Shown in pieces: positions 16,479-25,900 of a DNA stretch of 64,000 bases (positions are counted from its first letter, which is position 1; each line of letters begins with the position of its first letter). Below the pieces are notes generated by a model that was given only the letters and a program-made list of their open reading frames with translations, was not told the origin of the DNA and did no database searches. Position numbers and translations under genes: made by a program. This DNA is from Streptomyces ochraceiscleroticus (GTDB lineage Bacteria; Actinomycetota; Actinomycetes; Streptomycetales; Streptomycetaceae), in assembly GCF_000720485.1 (NCBI RefSeq), contig NZ_JOAX01000006.1, positions 1 through 64,000 on the forward strand. Reading direction: 5' to 3'.

Positions 16479-17964
16479 TCAGCCGACTGCGGACTTCACC
16501 TCCAGGGGTTCGGTCATCTCGACCGGCTCTGTCCCGGGGCCGGCGTGCCGCGCTGCCCAGTCCTCGAGGGCCGCCCGGCACGCGTGGTCCAGGTGGGACA
16601 GGCCGGACAGGTCCAGGCCGATGGGCCTGCCCTGGGGCAGCGACTCCAGACGGTCGAGCATCTTCGGCAGCCGCAGGAAGCTCGCGTTGCCCGTCAGATA
16701 GGCATGGATGGGGCCTGAGCCCTTGTCGATGACCTCGATCCTGACGTTCGAGGCATCCCAAGCCGCCTTGACCACGGACAGAGCCAAGCCGATCAGGACG
16801 CCCTCGAACATGTTCACCGCGACGATGGAAACCGCCGTGACGACCAGGATGAGCGCCTCCCCGCGGTGCTCGCGCCACAGCGTCGCGATCGCGCAGGGGA
16901 ATCAGCTTCCAGCCGGCGTGGATGAGGATGCCGGCGAGGGTGGGCAGCGGGATCAGTGCCAGAGTGGACGGCAGCAGCGCAGCGAAGAGCAGCAGCCACA
17001 CGCCGTGCAGGACTCGGGATGCCTTGGTCTTCGCCCCTGCCTGGACGTTGGTGGCGCTGCGTACGATCACCGCGGTCATCGGCAGCGCCCCGAGCCCGCC
17101 GCACACCACGTTGCCCGCGCCTTGAGCCATCAGCTCCTTGTCGTAGTCGGTCTTCGGGCCGTCGTGCAGCCGGTCAACGGCCGCCGCACTGAACAGGCTC
17201 TCCGCGGAGGCGATCAGGGTGAAGGCCAAGACCGTACCCAGGACGCTTACGCTCGCTAGCTCACCGAAGGCGTCGAGCCCGGGCACCTGGATGGCGCCGA
17301 CAAGGCCCTGCACCTCGACCGTCGCGACCGGCAGGCTGAAGGCCAGGGAAGCGAGCGTGGCGAGGACGACCGCGGCGAGCGCGCCCGGCACGGCCGGAAC
17401 GCGCTTCGGCATGCGCTTCCAGAGCGTCATGACAGCGATGGTTCCGGCACCGATCGCGAGCGAGGCGAGGGCCTGGGTACTCCCGGCGGCGTCGGCCAGC
17501 GCCCCCGGCAGCCCGGCCAGCTTGCCGAGGCCGGAGGCCGGTGCGTCCATGCCGGCTGCCGCGTAGAGCTGACCCGCGATGATCACGAGCCCGATGCCGG
17601 CGAGCATGCCCTCGACCACGGAGACGGAGATGGCGCGGAACCAGCGTCCCCACCTCAGTGCCCCCATGGCGAGTTGGAGCAGCCCGGCGGCCAGCACGAT
17701 CACGCCGAGCCCGGGCAGGCCGAATTCCCGTACGGCTTCGAAGACCAGCACGGTCAACCCGGCCGCCGGACCTGAGACCTGGAGGCTGCTGCCACGCAGT
17801 ACACCCGTGACGAGACCGCCCACGATGCCGGTGATCAGGCCCAGCTCGGCAGGAACACCCGACGCCACGGCGACACCCACACACAGGGGCAGGGCGACCA
17901 GAAAGACGACGAGGGAGGCGGCAAAGTCCTGCCGCAGGTGAGGCAACTTCGACGAGATGTCCAC
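16479..17964 (-). pseudogene. SulP family anion transporter, frameshifted
   Basis: A SulP/SLC26 membrane transporter (sulfate or bicarbonate type). About 345 N-terminal residues in one frame show the membrane part: VVFLVALPLCVGVAVASG, LQVSGPAAGLTVLV, AESLFSAAAVDRLHDG. Near 16895, after GWKLIP, the frame changes. The expected continuation (IATLWREHRGEALILVVTA, then MNMFEGVLIG) and the cytoplasmic STAS-like tail (IGLDLSGLSHLDHACR) run in another frame to 16479. The start is GTG at 17964, with GAGG overlapping the stop of the carbonic anhydrase gene, so the two are one operon. Such pairs typically move and interconvert CO2/bicarbonate. A single-base sequencing indel would restore it. Confidence 0.8.
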
Positions 17965-17971
17965 GATGACC

Positions 17972-18561
17972 TCACAGTGCCCGGAAGGCGTCGGAGTGCA
18001 GGTCGTGCGTCAGGACGGTGCCGGTGTGCACCTCGTAGAACCAGCCGTGCAGGCTCAGCCGGCCGTCGTTCAGGCGCTGTTCAACGCACGGGTACGAGCG
18101 CAGCCGCAGCAACTGCGCCAGCACATGGCTCTGCACGCCCTCGGCGACGGTCGGATCCTCGACCGCACCGGCGGGTAGGTCGGCCGCGTGGGACAGCCAA
18201 TCGCGTACTGCGGGCACGGCGGTCAGGTCGTCGCCCCGGACGAGTGCACCGACGGCCCCGCAGTGCGAGTGGCCGCACACGACGATGTCCTCGACCCCGG
18301 CACTTCCACCGCGTATTCGATGGTTGCCGCCTCACCCGTGGGCTGCTGTGAGGCGTAGGGCGGGACGATGTTGCCCGCAGTACGCAGTTCGAACAGATCG
18401 CCAGGGCGGGCGCCGGTGATCAGGGCGGGCACCACCCTCGAATCGGAGCAGGTGATGAACAGGACCTGCGGAGACTGGCCCTCGGCCAGCGGGGCGAGCT
18501 CCGTGGAGCGCTCCGCGTACTGGCTGCCGAAGGAGCGGGCGTAATCGATGAACGGTTGCAT
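17972..18561 (-). pseudogene. Beta-carbonic anhydrase, frameshifted
   Basis: A beta-class carbonic anhydrase (CO2 + water to bicarbonate). The first frame, from the ATG at 18561 (AGGAGG upstream), has the zinc Cys and dyad in ITCSDSRVVP and continues to EYAVEV. One base appears to be missing near 18297. The next frame supplies the zinc His/Cys in CGHSHCGAVGALV and the normal C-terminal WFYEVHTG. It is the first gene of the carbonic anhydrase-SulP operon. Because its partner has the same kind of single-base break, assembly error is as likely as decay. Confidence 0.8.
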
Positions 18562-18712
18562 GTTCTGTAGTTCCTCCTGGCGCGTCGTGGACGACGCGTC
18601 GGTGTGTTGAGCACAGCGCGGAGGCGGGCGCGGCCACATTCCCCGGGTCGACTCAGCAGTCGATTCAAGCGAGGTGAGGTCAGAGGGTGGCGTCGCCGGC
18701 CCGCGGAGCGGC

Positions 18713-19129
18713 TCAGCAGCGGAACACCTGAAGTGATGTGAGGGATGGGGTGGTGGTCGGTCCCCATTCGACCTGAGAGCCCGTCAGGCCGCCATGGGAG
18801 GCGACCCTGAAGTCATGCATTCCGACGCAACCGGTCGAGGACTTCGTCGGGGGCTCGGTGGCAGGCCGGTAGCGGTCGCGGTTCCCCGGCCAAGCGGTCG
18901 GCTCCTCGTCGGTGTCCTCGTCGGGGCAGGAGGCGACGAACGCTTCCTCGTATTGGGCGTCGTGCCCTCCGTCTCCTACCACGACCACGTTCGAGGACGA
19001 TGCGGGCGCAGCCGAGGTGATGCCGAGCGTGACATGCCCGGAGGTGCTGGGCAGCAGCGCGCAGATGAACTGCAGGGCGACCAGGAGGACGCCCAGAACG
19101 CACAGGAACCAGGGTGCTTTGCTACGCAT
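18713..19129 (-). CDS. Secreted or anchored protein of unknown function
   Basis: A 138-residue protein I do not recognise. The ATG at 19129 has a strong ribosome site (AAAGGAGG, six bases). Residues 5-25 (APWFLCVLGVLLVALQFICA) are a signal peptide or single membrane anchor; the rest is hydrophilic with acidic DEDTDEEP and two or three Cys that could pair outside the cell. It starts 45 bases after the MFS gene upstream, so the two are probably co-transcribed. Confidence 0.65.
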   Translation of the reverse strand: MRSKAPWFLCVLGVLLVALQFICALLPSTSGHVTLGITSAAPASSSNVVVVGDGGHDAQYEEAFVASCPDEDTDEEPTAWPGNRDRYRPATEPPTKSSTGCVGMHDFRVASHGGLTGSQVEWGPTTTPSLTSLQVFRC

Positions 19130-19173
19130 GGGATGCCTCCTTTCGGTCGCTGTGACGGGTATGGGGGGACTCA

Positions 19174-20460
19174 TTAGGGAGTCGGCGCGGGTTCTCGAGT
19201 CAACTCCCCGGGACGCTCATCTACTTGGCGAGGGAGCACGTCCGCGGAACGGCGGATCAGTGACACGTAGACGGCTGTGGCGAGCGCGGCGGAGACGAGC
19301 GTGACGACTCCCAGTGGTACTGCGGTGTCGGGGCCGCCGATGCCCGCGAGCGGGGCGACCAGGCCGCCGAAAGCGAACTGGGCGAGCCCCAGGAGGGACG
19401 ACGCCGTACCCGCGATGTCCGGGTAGTGCGCCAGGGCGAGCGACGTGGCCGGCGGAGTCGCGGTGGCCACCCCGCTCACCATCAGGAACAGCGAGACGAC
19501 CATGGCGGGCAGTGGCAGCTGCAGGAGCGCGGTGACGAACAGCCCGCCGGACCCGGCCAGGCACATGCCGAGCCCCGTCACCAACGTTCCCCGTTCCGAC
19601 CACCGCTCCGACAGGCGGCCGGCGGCGAAGCCGAACGCCATGAAGCCGAGGGAGTTCAGTCCGAACGCGAACGAATAGCCCTGCGGGGAGAGCCCGTAAA
19701 TGCCCTGCAGTACGTACGTTGCGCCGCTGAGGTAGGCGAAGATCGCGGCGTTCAGGAAGCCGATGACGGCCACGGCGCCGAGAAACACACGGTCGGACAG
19801 CAGCCTTCGGTAGGCACGGCCGGTGTGCTTGAGCTCGCCGGCGACGCGGTTCTGCCGCGGCAGCGTCTCCCGGAAGACCAGCAGGACAGCGACGAGAATC
19901 GCCACTCCGACGGCCGCGAGGAACAGGAAGATCCCGCGCCAGTCGGTGACGGAGGCCAGCTGACCGCCGAACACCGGCCCGACGATCGCGGCGAGCCCGG
20001 CGATCACGGTGAGGCGCCCGTAGTACCGCACCAGCCGCTTGCCCGAATAGAGATCACGTCCCGCGGCCTGCGCGATCACGATGCCCACGGCCCCGGCCAG
20101 CCCCTGCACGAAGCGTGCGGCGATCAACGTCTCCACGGTCGGGCTGATCGCGCAGAGCGCCGAGGTGAGGACGTAGGCGATCACGCCGATCAGTAGCGGG
20201 CGCCTACGGCCGAACCGGTCCGACAGCGGCCCGGCCACGACCTGGCCCAGCGCGAGCCCGAACAGGCAGGCTGTGACGGTCAGTTGGGCCGTGGAGGTCG
20301 CCGCGGCCAGCTCGCCGGTGAGCGCGGGCAGGACGGGCAGATACAGGTCCATGGAGATGGGACCGAAGACCGTCAGCAGGCACAGGACGAGGGCCAGGGG
20401 ACGGCCGACGGCCTGTGCACCGGTGGCAGGGGTGCCAGAGGTGGCGGGGGCGGCGCTCAC
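19174..20460 (-). CDS. Bcr/CflA-type MFS multidrug exporter
   Basis: A 428-residue, 12-helix drug/proton antiporter. The first helix carries FGPISMDLYLPVLPAL, diagnostic for the Bcr/CflA group; the A-loop is GPLSDRFGRRRPLL, and motif C-like GPVFGGQLA follows. The start is GTG at 20460 directly after AAAGGAGG. It is divergent from the second MltR/MmyB-like regulator, with site C between them, so drug- or metabolite-induced export under that regulator is a reasonable inference. Confidence 0.88.
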   Translation of the reverse strand: MSAAPATSGTPATGAQAVGRPLALVLCLLTVFGPISMDLYLPVLPALTGELAAATSTAQLTVTACLFGLALGQVVAGPLSDRFGRRRPLLIGVIAYVLTSALCAISPTVETLIAARFVQGLAGAVGIVIAQAAGRDLYSGKRLVRYYGRLTVIAGLAAIVGPVFGGQLASVTDWRGIFLFLAAVGVAILVAVLLVFRETLPRQNRVAGELKHTGRAYRRLLSDRVFLGAVAVIGFLNAAIFAYLSGATYVLQGIYGLSPQGYSFAFGLNSLGFMAFGFAAGRLSERWSERGTLVTGLGMCLAGSGGLFVTALLQLPLPAMVVSLFLMVSGVATATPPATSLALAHYPDIAGTASSLLGLAQFAFGGLVAPLAGIGGPDTAVPLGVVTLVSAALATAVYVSLIRRSADVLPRQVDERPGELTREPAPTP

Positions 20461-20566
20461 GCGCCTCCTTTCGAGGTCGGCGGGGACGGGACGGTTCCTC
20501 TGACCACTGCGCTGTGCCGGTGGCCGTCCTCTCGGCAATCAAGCAAACCGCAGTCCGCGCCCGCCG

Positions 20567-20592
20567 GGGAGTCCCTGTCGAGAGGGGTACTG
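20567..20592 (-). promoter_or_regulatory. GTAC-N14-AC motif, site C
   Basis: Read on the minus strand, GTAC begins at 20590 and ACTC at 20572, the same 18-base spacing, with the class-I half GGGACTCCCC. It lies between the divergent Bcr-type exporter (20460) and the regulator (20636) and could control both. It closely matches site A. Confidence 0.55.
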
Positions 20593-20635
20593 ACAGGGCA
20601 CCCCGTCTTCGCCATCCTGCGCGTACGGTCCTGAT

Positions 20636-21526
20636 GTGGACAATCGGAAGGAAGTCCGCGAGTTCCTCGTCTCGCGGCGAGCAAAGATCACACCCGAACA
20701 GGCCGGGCTGCAGGCGGGGAGCAACCGCAGGGTCCCCGGACTGCGGCGCAAAGAGGTCGCCGCACTGGCCGACGTGAGCATCGAGTACTACGCCAAGCTG
20801 GAGCGCGGCAACGTGGCCGGGGTGTCCGCGCGTGTACTCGACGCGGTCGCTCGTGCGCTCCAGCTCGACGATGCCGAGCGGGCCCATCTGTTCAACCTGG
20901 CGCAGACTGCCGGGGGATTCACTGCGGTGAAGCGGCCCCGACGGCGCGCAACGAAGAAGTGGACCCCGCGCCCGAGCCTGCAGTGGATGCTCGACTCGAT
21001 CACCGAAGGGCCGGCGTTCGTCCGCAACAGCCGGATGGACCTGCTGGCCACGAACCGGCTGGCACGCGCCTTCTACTGCGACCTGTACGCCAACCCGCAA
21101 CGTACTCCGAACTTCGCCCGCTTCGACTTTCTGGACGAAAGGGCCCGCTTTTTCCATCAGGACTGGGACCTGATGGCCGACGTCACCGTGGCCATCCTGC
21201 GCACTGAAGCCGGCCGTAATCCCTACGACAAGGAATTTCACGATCTGATCGGCGAACTGTCGGTCTGCAGTGAAGAATTCCGCAGGCGATGGGGCGCGCA
21301 TGACGTGCGGCACCACGGCACCGGCGTGAAGCACTTCTCCCACCCTGTGGTCGGCGATCTCTCCCTGGCGTACGAAGGGATGGAATTGGCCGCGGAGCCG
21401 GGGCTCACCCTCACCGTCTACACCGCGGAGCCCTGCTCTCCTTCCGATGAGCGCCTGCGCCTGCTCGCCTCCTGGGCGGCGTCGCAGGAGCCGGCCCCCT
21501 GCAAGCCATCACTGTCGACCGACTGA
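20636..21526 (+). CDS. MltR/MmyB-like HTH transcription regulator
   Basis: A 296-residue paralogue of the regulator at 4962-5846. The XRE-type HTH spans about residues 25-85 (LRRKEVAALADVSIEYYAKLERG) and the MmyB-like ligand-binding domain about 105-280 (FVRNSRMDLLATNRLARAFY, RRWGAHDVRHHGTGV). The start is GTG (MDNRKEV). A TACGGT box ends six bases before it and no ribosome site is present, pointing to a leaderless mRNA. It probably represses the divergent exporter and itself through site C and may act at the molybdo-enzyme operon through site E. Confidence 0.88.
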   Translation: MDNRKEVREFLVSRRAKITPEQAGLQAGSNRRVPGLRRKEVAALADVSIEYYAKLERGNVAGVSARVLDAVARALQLDDAERAHLFNLAQTAGGFTAVKRPRRRATKKWTPRPSLQWMLDSITEGPAFVRNSRMDLLATNRLARAFYCDLYANPQRTPNFARFDFLDERARFFHQDWDLMADVTVAILRTEAGRNPYDKEFHDLIGELSVCSEEFRRRWGAHDVRHHGTGVKHFSHPVVGDLSLAYEGMELAAEPGLTLTVYTAEPCSPSDERLRLLASWAASQEPAPCKPSLSTD

Positions 21527-21651
21527 CGATCACAGGCCCGGTGTGCCCACTCTTTCACTGCCCAATGCTTGAGGAGCGAAATATTTGCGGCGCGCGGCGG
21601 CATCGGAAGAGTATTGTCCGCCCGGCGCCTCGGCAGCGCACAAAGGACCCA

Positions 21652-21677
21652 AGGGGTTACTGCTGAGGGGTGTACCA
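21652..21677 (-). promoter_or_regulatory. GTAC-N14-AC motif, site E
   Basis: Read on the minus strand, GTAC starts at 21675, followed by ACCCC, and GTAACCCC begins at 21660. The spacing matches site D, the other class-II copy. It lies between the second regulator's end (21526) and the molybdenum hydroxylase operon (21966). The gap 21527-21965 is lower in GC than its flanks and otherwise shows no gene. Confidence 0.5.
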
Positions 21678-21965
21678 GCAGGGCACCCCAAAATCATCCC
21701 GCAGCCTCCTGCTTCGTCGTAAGATCGCGGTGTAGGCATCCAAAAGGAACTCCGCGATCACCTCTCGCGGAGGTAATCCAGAGGTCCCACAATTCGCTCT
21801 CCACTACTCCGTCTGTGTATTTTTCGGAAACACCGCACAACGTCCCGTCAGCCGATAAATATCAGACAGCGGGAACCCAAAAGAGCCGTCGGCGATAACG
21901 GTGCGGATTATGCTGCGGCTCCGCCAGCAGCGAGTCCCCCTCCCTTCGCAAGCGAAAGACTGCGT

Positions 21966-22601
21966 ATGTCAACCGAGCTACCCGAGTCAGAATCGTCCCC
22001 TCCGACCGAGGAGTCCGCGCCGACCCGGCGTACGTTCGTCGCCACGACTACCGCAGTGGGCGGCGTCGTGATCGCGGGCGGTGTGTTCGGAGGGAGCATC
22101 CTCTCCAAGCCGGAGGCGGCGGCCGCCTCCGCGGCCCCCAGCAGCCGGGTCACGCTGACCGTCAACGGCCGCAAGCACACCGTCACCGTCGACAACCGCA
22201 CCTCGCTGCTCGACCTGCTGCGCGAGCACCTGGACCTGACCGGCTCGAAGAAGGGCTGCAACGCCGGGGCCTGTGGCGCGTGCACGGTCCTGGTCGACGG
22301 GCGGCGCGTCAACTCCTGTCTGACGCTGGCCGTTCGGCTCGACGGCGCCGAGGTCACCACCATCGAGGGACTCGGCGACGGGGACCGACTGCACCCACTG
22401 CAGCAGGCGTTCATCGACGAGGACGCCTTCCAGTGCGGCTACTGCACCCCCGGCCAGATCATGTCCGGCGTCGGCTGCATCGAGGAAGGCCACGCCGGGT
22501 CCAAGGACGAGATCCGGGAGTGGATGAGCGGCAACATCTGCCGCTGCGGCTGCTACCCCAAAATCGTGCGCGCGGTCGAGCAGACCGCGCGCCGGAAGTG
22601 A
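21966..22601 (+). CDS. Molybdenum hydroxylase [2Fe-2S] subunit, Tat signal
   Basis: The 211-residue small subunit of an aldehyde/xanthine-oxidase-family enzyme, like PaoA/YagT. A Tat signal (TRRTFVATTTAVGGVVIAGG) exports the folded complex. The plant-type ferredoxin cluster is bound by GCNAGACGACTVL and a later Cys (NSCLTLA). The second cluster is bound by FQCGYCTPGQ and ICRCGCYPKIV. It passes electrons from the molybdenum centre towards FAD. It is the first gene of a three-subunit operon, 12 bases ahead of the FAD subunit. Site E lies about 290 bases upstream. Confidence 0.92.
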   Translation: MSTELPESESSPPTEESAPTRRTFVATTTAVGGVVIAGGVFGGSILSKPEAAAASAAPSSRVTLTVNGRKHTVTVDNRTSLLDLLREHLDLTGSKKGCNAGACGACTVLVDGRRVNSCLTLAVRLDGAEVTTIEGLGDGDRLHPLQQAFIDEDAFQCGYCTPGQIMSGVGCIEEGHAGSKDEIREWMSGNICRCGCYPKIVRAVEQTARRK

Positions 22602-22613
22602 GGCGCGGCCGGT

Positions 22614-23591
22614 ATGCATCCCTTCACCTTCACCAAGGCCTCCGACACCCGTGAGGCCCTCAACGCGGGCCGCCGAGGCCGTTACATCGCCGGTGGCACC
22701 ACCCTCGTCGACCTGATGCGCGAGACCGTGGAACGCCCGGAGACGCTGGTCGACATCAGCGGACTGCCCCTGCGCGATGTCACCGTCACCAAGGGCGGGG
22801 GCCTGCGTATCGGCGCGCTGGTGACGATGAGCGACGCCGCCGCCCATTCCAAGGTGCGCAGCCTCTTCCCGGTTGTGTCCGAGGCATTGGAGCTGAGCGC
22901 GTCCGCCCAGCTCCGCAACATGGCCACGATCGGCGGCAACATCATGCAGCGCACCCGCTGCACCTACTTCCGTGATGTGACGGCCAACTGCAACAAGCGC
23001 GAGCCGGGCTCGGGGTGCGCCGCGCGCGAGGGTTTCAACCGCACGCACGCGATCCTCGGCACGTCCGAGAGTTGCGTAGCCACACACCCGTCCGACGTGG
23101 CCGTCGCCTTCGCGGCCCTGGAGGCGCAGGTCCACCTGCTCGGGCCCGGCGGCGAGCGCACCGTGCCGTTCGGCGACTTCCTGCTCCGGCCCGGCAGCAC
23201 ACCCAACCACGAACAGGCTCTGACGCGCGGTGAGTTGATCACCGCTGTGGAGCTCCCCGCACTCCCCCGCCCGCTCAAGTCGGGCTACCTCAAGGTCCGT
23301 GACCGGCAGTCGTACGAGTTCGCACTGACCTCCGCAGCCGTCGCCCTGCACATCAGCGGTGGAGTCATCCGTGACGCGAAGGTCGCCGCCGGTGGCGTCG
23401 GGACTGTGCCGTGGAAGCTGCCCGCCGTCGAGAAACACCTCATCGGTCAGCGCCCGTCCGAGTCCCTGTGGGCCGCCGCCGCGGAGAAGGCCACCGAGGG
23501 TGCACGCCCACTGAAGCACAACCGTTTCAAGGTCGACCTGCTCGAGCGGACCGTCGAACGTCAGCTGCGCACCGTAGGAGACAACACATGA
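22614..23591 (+). CDS. Molybdenum hydroxylase FAD-binding subunit
   Basis: The 325-residue medium subunit (PaoB/YagS-like, CO-dehydrogenase flavoprotein family). FAD-binding motifs are YIAGGTTLVDLM and ATIGGNIMQRTRCTYFRD. A Cys cluster (NCNKREPGSGCAAREG) matches the extra [4Fe-4S] site found in PaoB-type subunits. It accepts electrons from the FeS subunit and hands them to an external acceptor. The stop overlaps the next gene's start (ATGA). It has no signal of its own and presumably travels through Tat with the small subunit. Confidence 0.9.
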   Translation: MHPFTFTKASDTREALNAGRRGRYIAGGTTLVDLMRETVERPETLVDISGLPLRDVTVTKGGGLRIGALVTMSDAAAHSKVRSLFPVVSEALELSASAQLRNMATIGGNIMQRTRCTYFRDVTANCNKREPGSGCAAREGFNRTHAILGTSESCVATHPSDVAVAFAALEAQVHLLGPGGERTVPFGDFLLRPGSTPNHEQALTRGELITAVELPALPRPLKSGYLKVRDRQSYEFALTSAAVALHISGGVIRDAKVAAGGVGTVPWKLPAVEKHLIGQRPSESLWAAAAEKATEGARPLKHNRFKVDLLERTVERQLRTVGDNT

Positions 23592-25783
23592 GCCCCCAGC
23601 CGCAGGCCGCCGTCGGCGCGCCGCTCTCCCGTGTCGACGGACGGCTGAAGGTCACCGGCAAGGCCCGCTACGCAGCCGAGCACGAGGTGAACGGGGTGGT
23701 GTACGCCGTCATCGTCGACGCCTCGATCGGACGCGGCCGGATCACTGGCATCGACACCAGCGCCGCCGAGGCCCAGCGCGGCGTCCTGAGCGTCATCCAC
23801 CACGGCAACGCTCCCAAGTTGCCGTACAAGGACAACAAGGCGTCCAACAACCCGCCGGGCGCGCGTCTTCGGGTCTTCCAGGACGACAAGGTCCGCTTCC
23901 ACGGACAGCCCGTCGCCGTGGTCGTCGCCACCTCTCTGGAAGCGGCCCAGCACGCAGCGAGCCTCGTCAAGGTGCGCTACGACGCCGAACAGCCCTCGAC
24001 CGAACTGAGCAAGGGCAAGCCGGACAAGCCGACGTCGTATGCGCGGGGTGACGTCGAGGCCGGGCTGCGGAAGGCGGACGTACGCCTCGACCTCACGTAC
24101 CGGTTGGCGCGCAACCACCACAATGCGATGGAGCCACACGCCACCATCGCCCGCTGGAACGGCAACAAGCTCACTGTGTGGGACAAGACGCAGTGGGTGG
24201 TGGGCACCCAGACCGAGCTCTCCACGGTGTTCGATCTGCCGTTGAAGTCCGTGCGGGTCATCTCGCCGTTCGTCGGCGGTGGCTTCGGCAGCGGCCTGCG
24301 CTGCTGGCCCCACACCGTCGTCGCCGCGCTGGCCGCCCGGGTGGCGAAGCGCCCGGTGAAGCTCGTCCTCAGCCGGAAGCAGCAGTACTTCGCGACAGGC
24401 TTCCGGCCCGAGTACGAGTACCGCCTGCGGCTCGGCAGCAACCGCCAAGGCCGACTGATCGCCATGGCCCACGAGATGGAGCACGAGACTTCCTCGTACG
24501 AGACGTTCAGCGAAGGCGTCCTGGACCCGGGCCGCATGCTCTACAGCACGCCCAACGTGAGCCAGGCATACCGGACGGTGCCGCTGGACGTGAACACCCC
24601 GATCTGGATGCGCGGCCCGGGCCCCGCGACGGCGTCGTACGTGATCGAGTCGGCGCTCGATGAACTCGCCGACCGGATCGGGGTCGACCCGATCGAGCTG
24701 CGCCAGCGCAACGAGCCGGACGAGGACGAGTCGTCCGGACTTCCCTGGTCCACGCGGCGGTTGCGGGAGTGCTACACCGTGGGTGCCCGTGAGTTCGGCT
24801 GGGACCGACGATCAGCCAAGCCCCGCTCGCGCCGGGAGGGCGACTGGCTGATCGGCATGGGGATGGCCGCGGGTGTCTATCACACCGCGCGCATGCCCGC
24901 CGAGGCTCACGTCCGTCTGGACGCCGACGGCACGGCGGTCGTCGAGACCGCGGCCAGCGACATGGGCCCCGGTACGTACACGTCCCAGACCCAGGTCGCC
25001 GCCGACGCTCTCGGCCTCACCGTCCGCACGGTCACGCTCAAGCTCGGTGACTCCCTCTTCCCGCAGACCCCGCCGCACGGCGGCTCGATGACGATGGCCA
25101 GCGTCGGCTCCGCCGTCCTTGATGGCTGCAACCAGGTCCGCCGCCAGGCGATCAAACTCGCCATCGAGGACAAGGAATCACCGCTGTACGGGGTGAACGC
25201 CGACGACGTCGTGGTACGGGGCGGCCGGCTGCACGCGAAGGGCAACCCGACACGCGGCGAGACGTACCAGCGCCTGCTGTCCCGCAACGACCGCACACAC
25301 CTCGAATCCCTCGGCTCGTACAGCGGGGCTCCGAGTACCGAGCGGCATTCCCTCCACGCCTACAACGCGACCTTCGCCGAGGTGGCCGTCGATGCCGCCC
25401 TGGGCCTGGTGCGCGTGCGGCGAGTTCTGGGCGTGTACGACGCGGGCCGCATCATCAGCCCCAAGCTCGCCGAGAGCCAGGCATTCGGCGGCATGGTGGG
25501 CGGCATCGGACAGGCTCTCCTCGAGCACACGGTCACTGACCACCGCGACGGACGCATCGTCAACGCCAACCTCGCCGACTACCTCGTCCCTGTCAACGCC
25601 GACGTCCCCGACCTCAAGGCGATCTACCTCGACGGCGAGGACCGCGAGGCCGACCCGCTCGGCGTCAAGGGACTCGGCGAGGTCGTCATGGTCGGCGTGG
25701 CCCCCGCAATCGCCAACGCGGTCTTCAACGCTACCGGCCGTCGCGTCCGTCAACTCCCCATCACTGCTGAGGCATTGATCTGA
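23588..25783 (+). CDS. Molybdenum hydroxylase catalytic subunit
   Basis: The 731-residue molybdopterin-binding subunit (PaoC/YagR-like), which oxidises aldehydes or heterocycles by hydroxylation at Mo. Visible are VGAPLSRVDGRLKVTGKARY at the N-terminus, the Moco-binding FVGGGFGSG, WMRGPGPATA, and the C-terminal GVKGLGEVVMVGVAPAIANA, which carries the catalytic Glu. The start ATG overlaps the previous stop and has GGAG seven bases upstream. The substrate is unknown; the PaoABC-like subunit pattern favours aromatic aldehydes. Confidence 0.92.
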   Translation: MSPQPQAAVGAPLSRVDGRLKVTGKARYAAEHEVNGVVYAVIVDASIGRGRITGIDTSAAEAQRGVLSVIHHGNAPKLPYKDNKASNNPPGARLRVFQDDKVRFHGQPVAVVVATSLEAAQHAASLVKVRYDAEQPSTELSKGKPDKPTSYARGDVEAGLRKADVRLDLTYRLARNHHNAMEPHATIARWNGNKLTVWDKTQWVVGTQTELSTVFDLPLKSVRVISPFVGGGFGSGLRCWPHTVVAALAARVAKRPVKLVLSRKQQYFATGFRPEYEYRLRLGSNRQGRLIAMAHEMEHETSSYETFSEGVLDPGRMLYSTPNVSQAYRTVPLDVNTPIWMRGPGPATASYVIESALDELADRIGVDPIELRQRNEPDEDESSGLPWSTRRLRECYTVGAREFGWDRRSAKPRSRREGDWLIGMGMAAGVYHTARMPAEAHVRLDADGTAVVETAASDMGPGTYTSQTQVAADALGLTVRTVTLKLGDSLFPQTPPHGGSMTMASVGSAVLDGCNQVRRQAIKLAIEDKESPLYGVNADDVVVRGGRLHAKGNPTRGETYQRLLSRNDRTHLESLGSYSGAPSTERHSLHAYNATFAEVAVDAALGLVRVRRVLGVYDAGRIISPKLAESQAFGGMVGGIGQALLEHTVTDHRDGRIVNANLADYLVPVNADVPDLKAIYLDGEDREADPLGVKGLGEVVMVGVAPAIANAVFNATGRRVRQLPITAEALI

Positions 25784-25793
25784 GAGAAGCCGA

Positions 25794-25830
25794 GTGCCCC
25801 GGGTCCCGGTGGAACGCCGGCCCGGGGCAC
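25794..25830 (+). terminator. Hairpin after the molybdo-enzyme operon
   Basis: GTGCCCCGGG (25794-25803) pairs with CCCGGGGCAC (25821-25830), ten bases after the stop of the catalytic subunit. XdhC expression may continue by read-through. Confidence 0.6.
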
Positions 25831-25900
25831 TTGCGGACTTCGGCCGGCCCCACCAGGCGACCGCCTCGGGCACACGGAGAACAACGGAGAACCACCACTC

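Noticed and set aside
20567..20592. GTAC motif as part of the sigma-factor promoter
   Set aside because: The spacing to starts differs among sites and both orientations occur, which suits an operator better.
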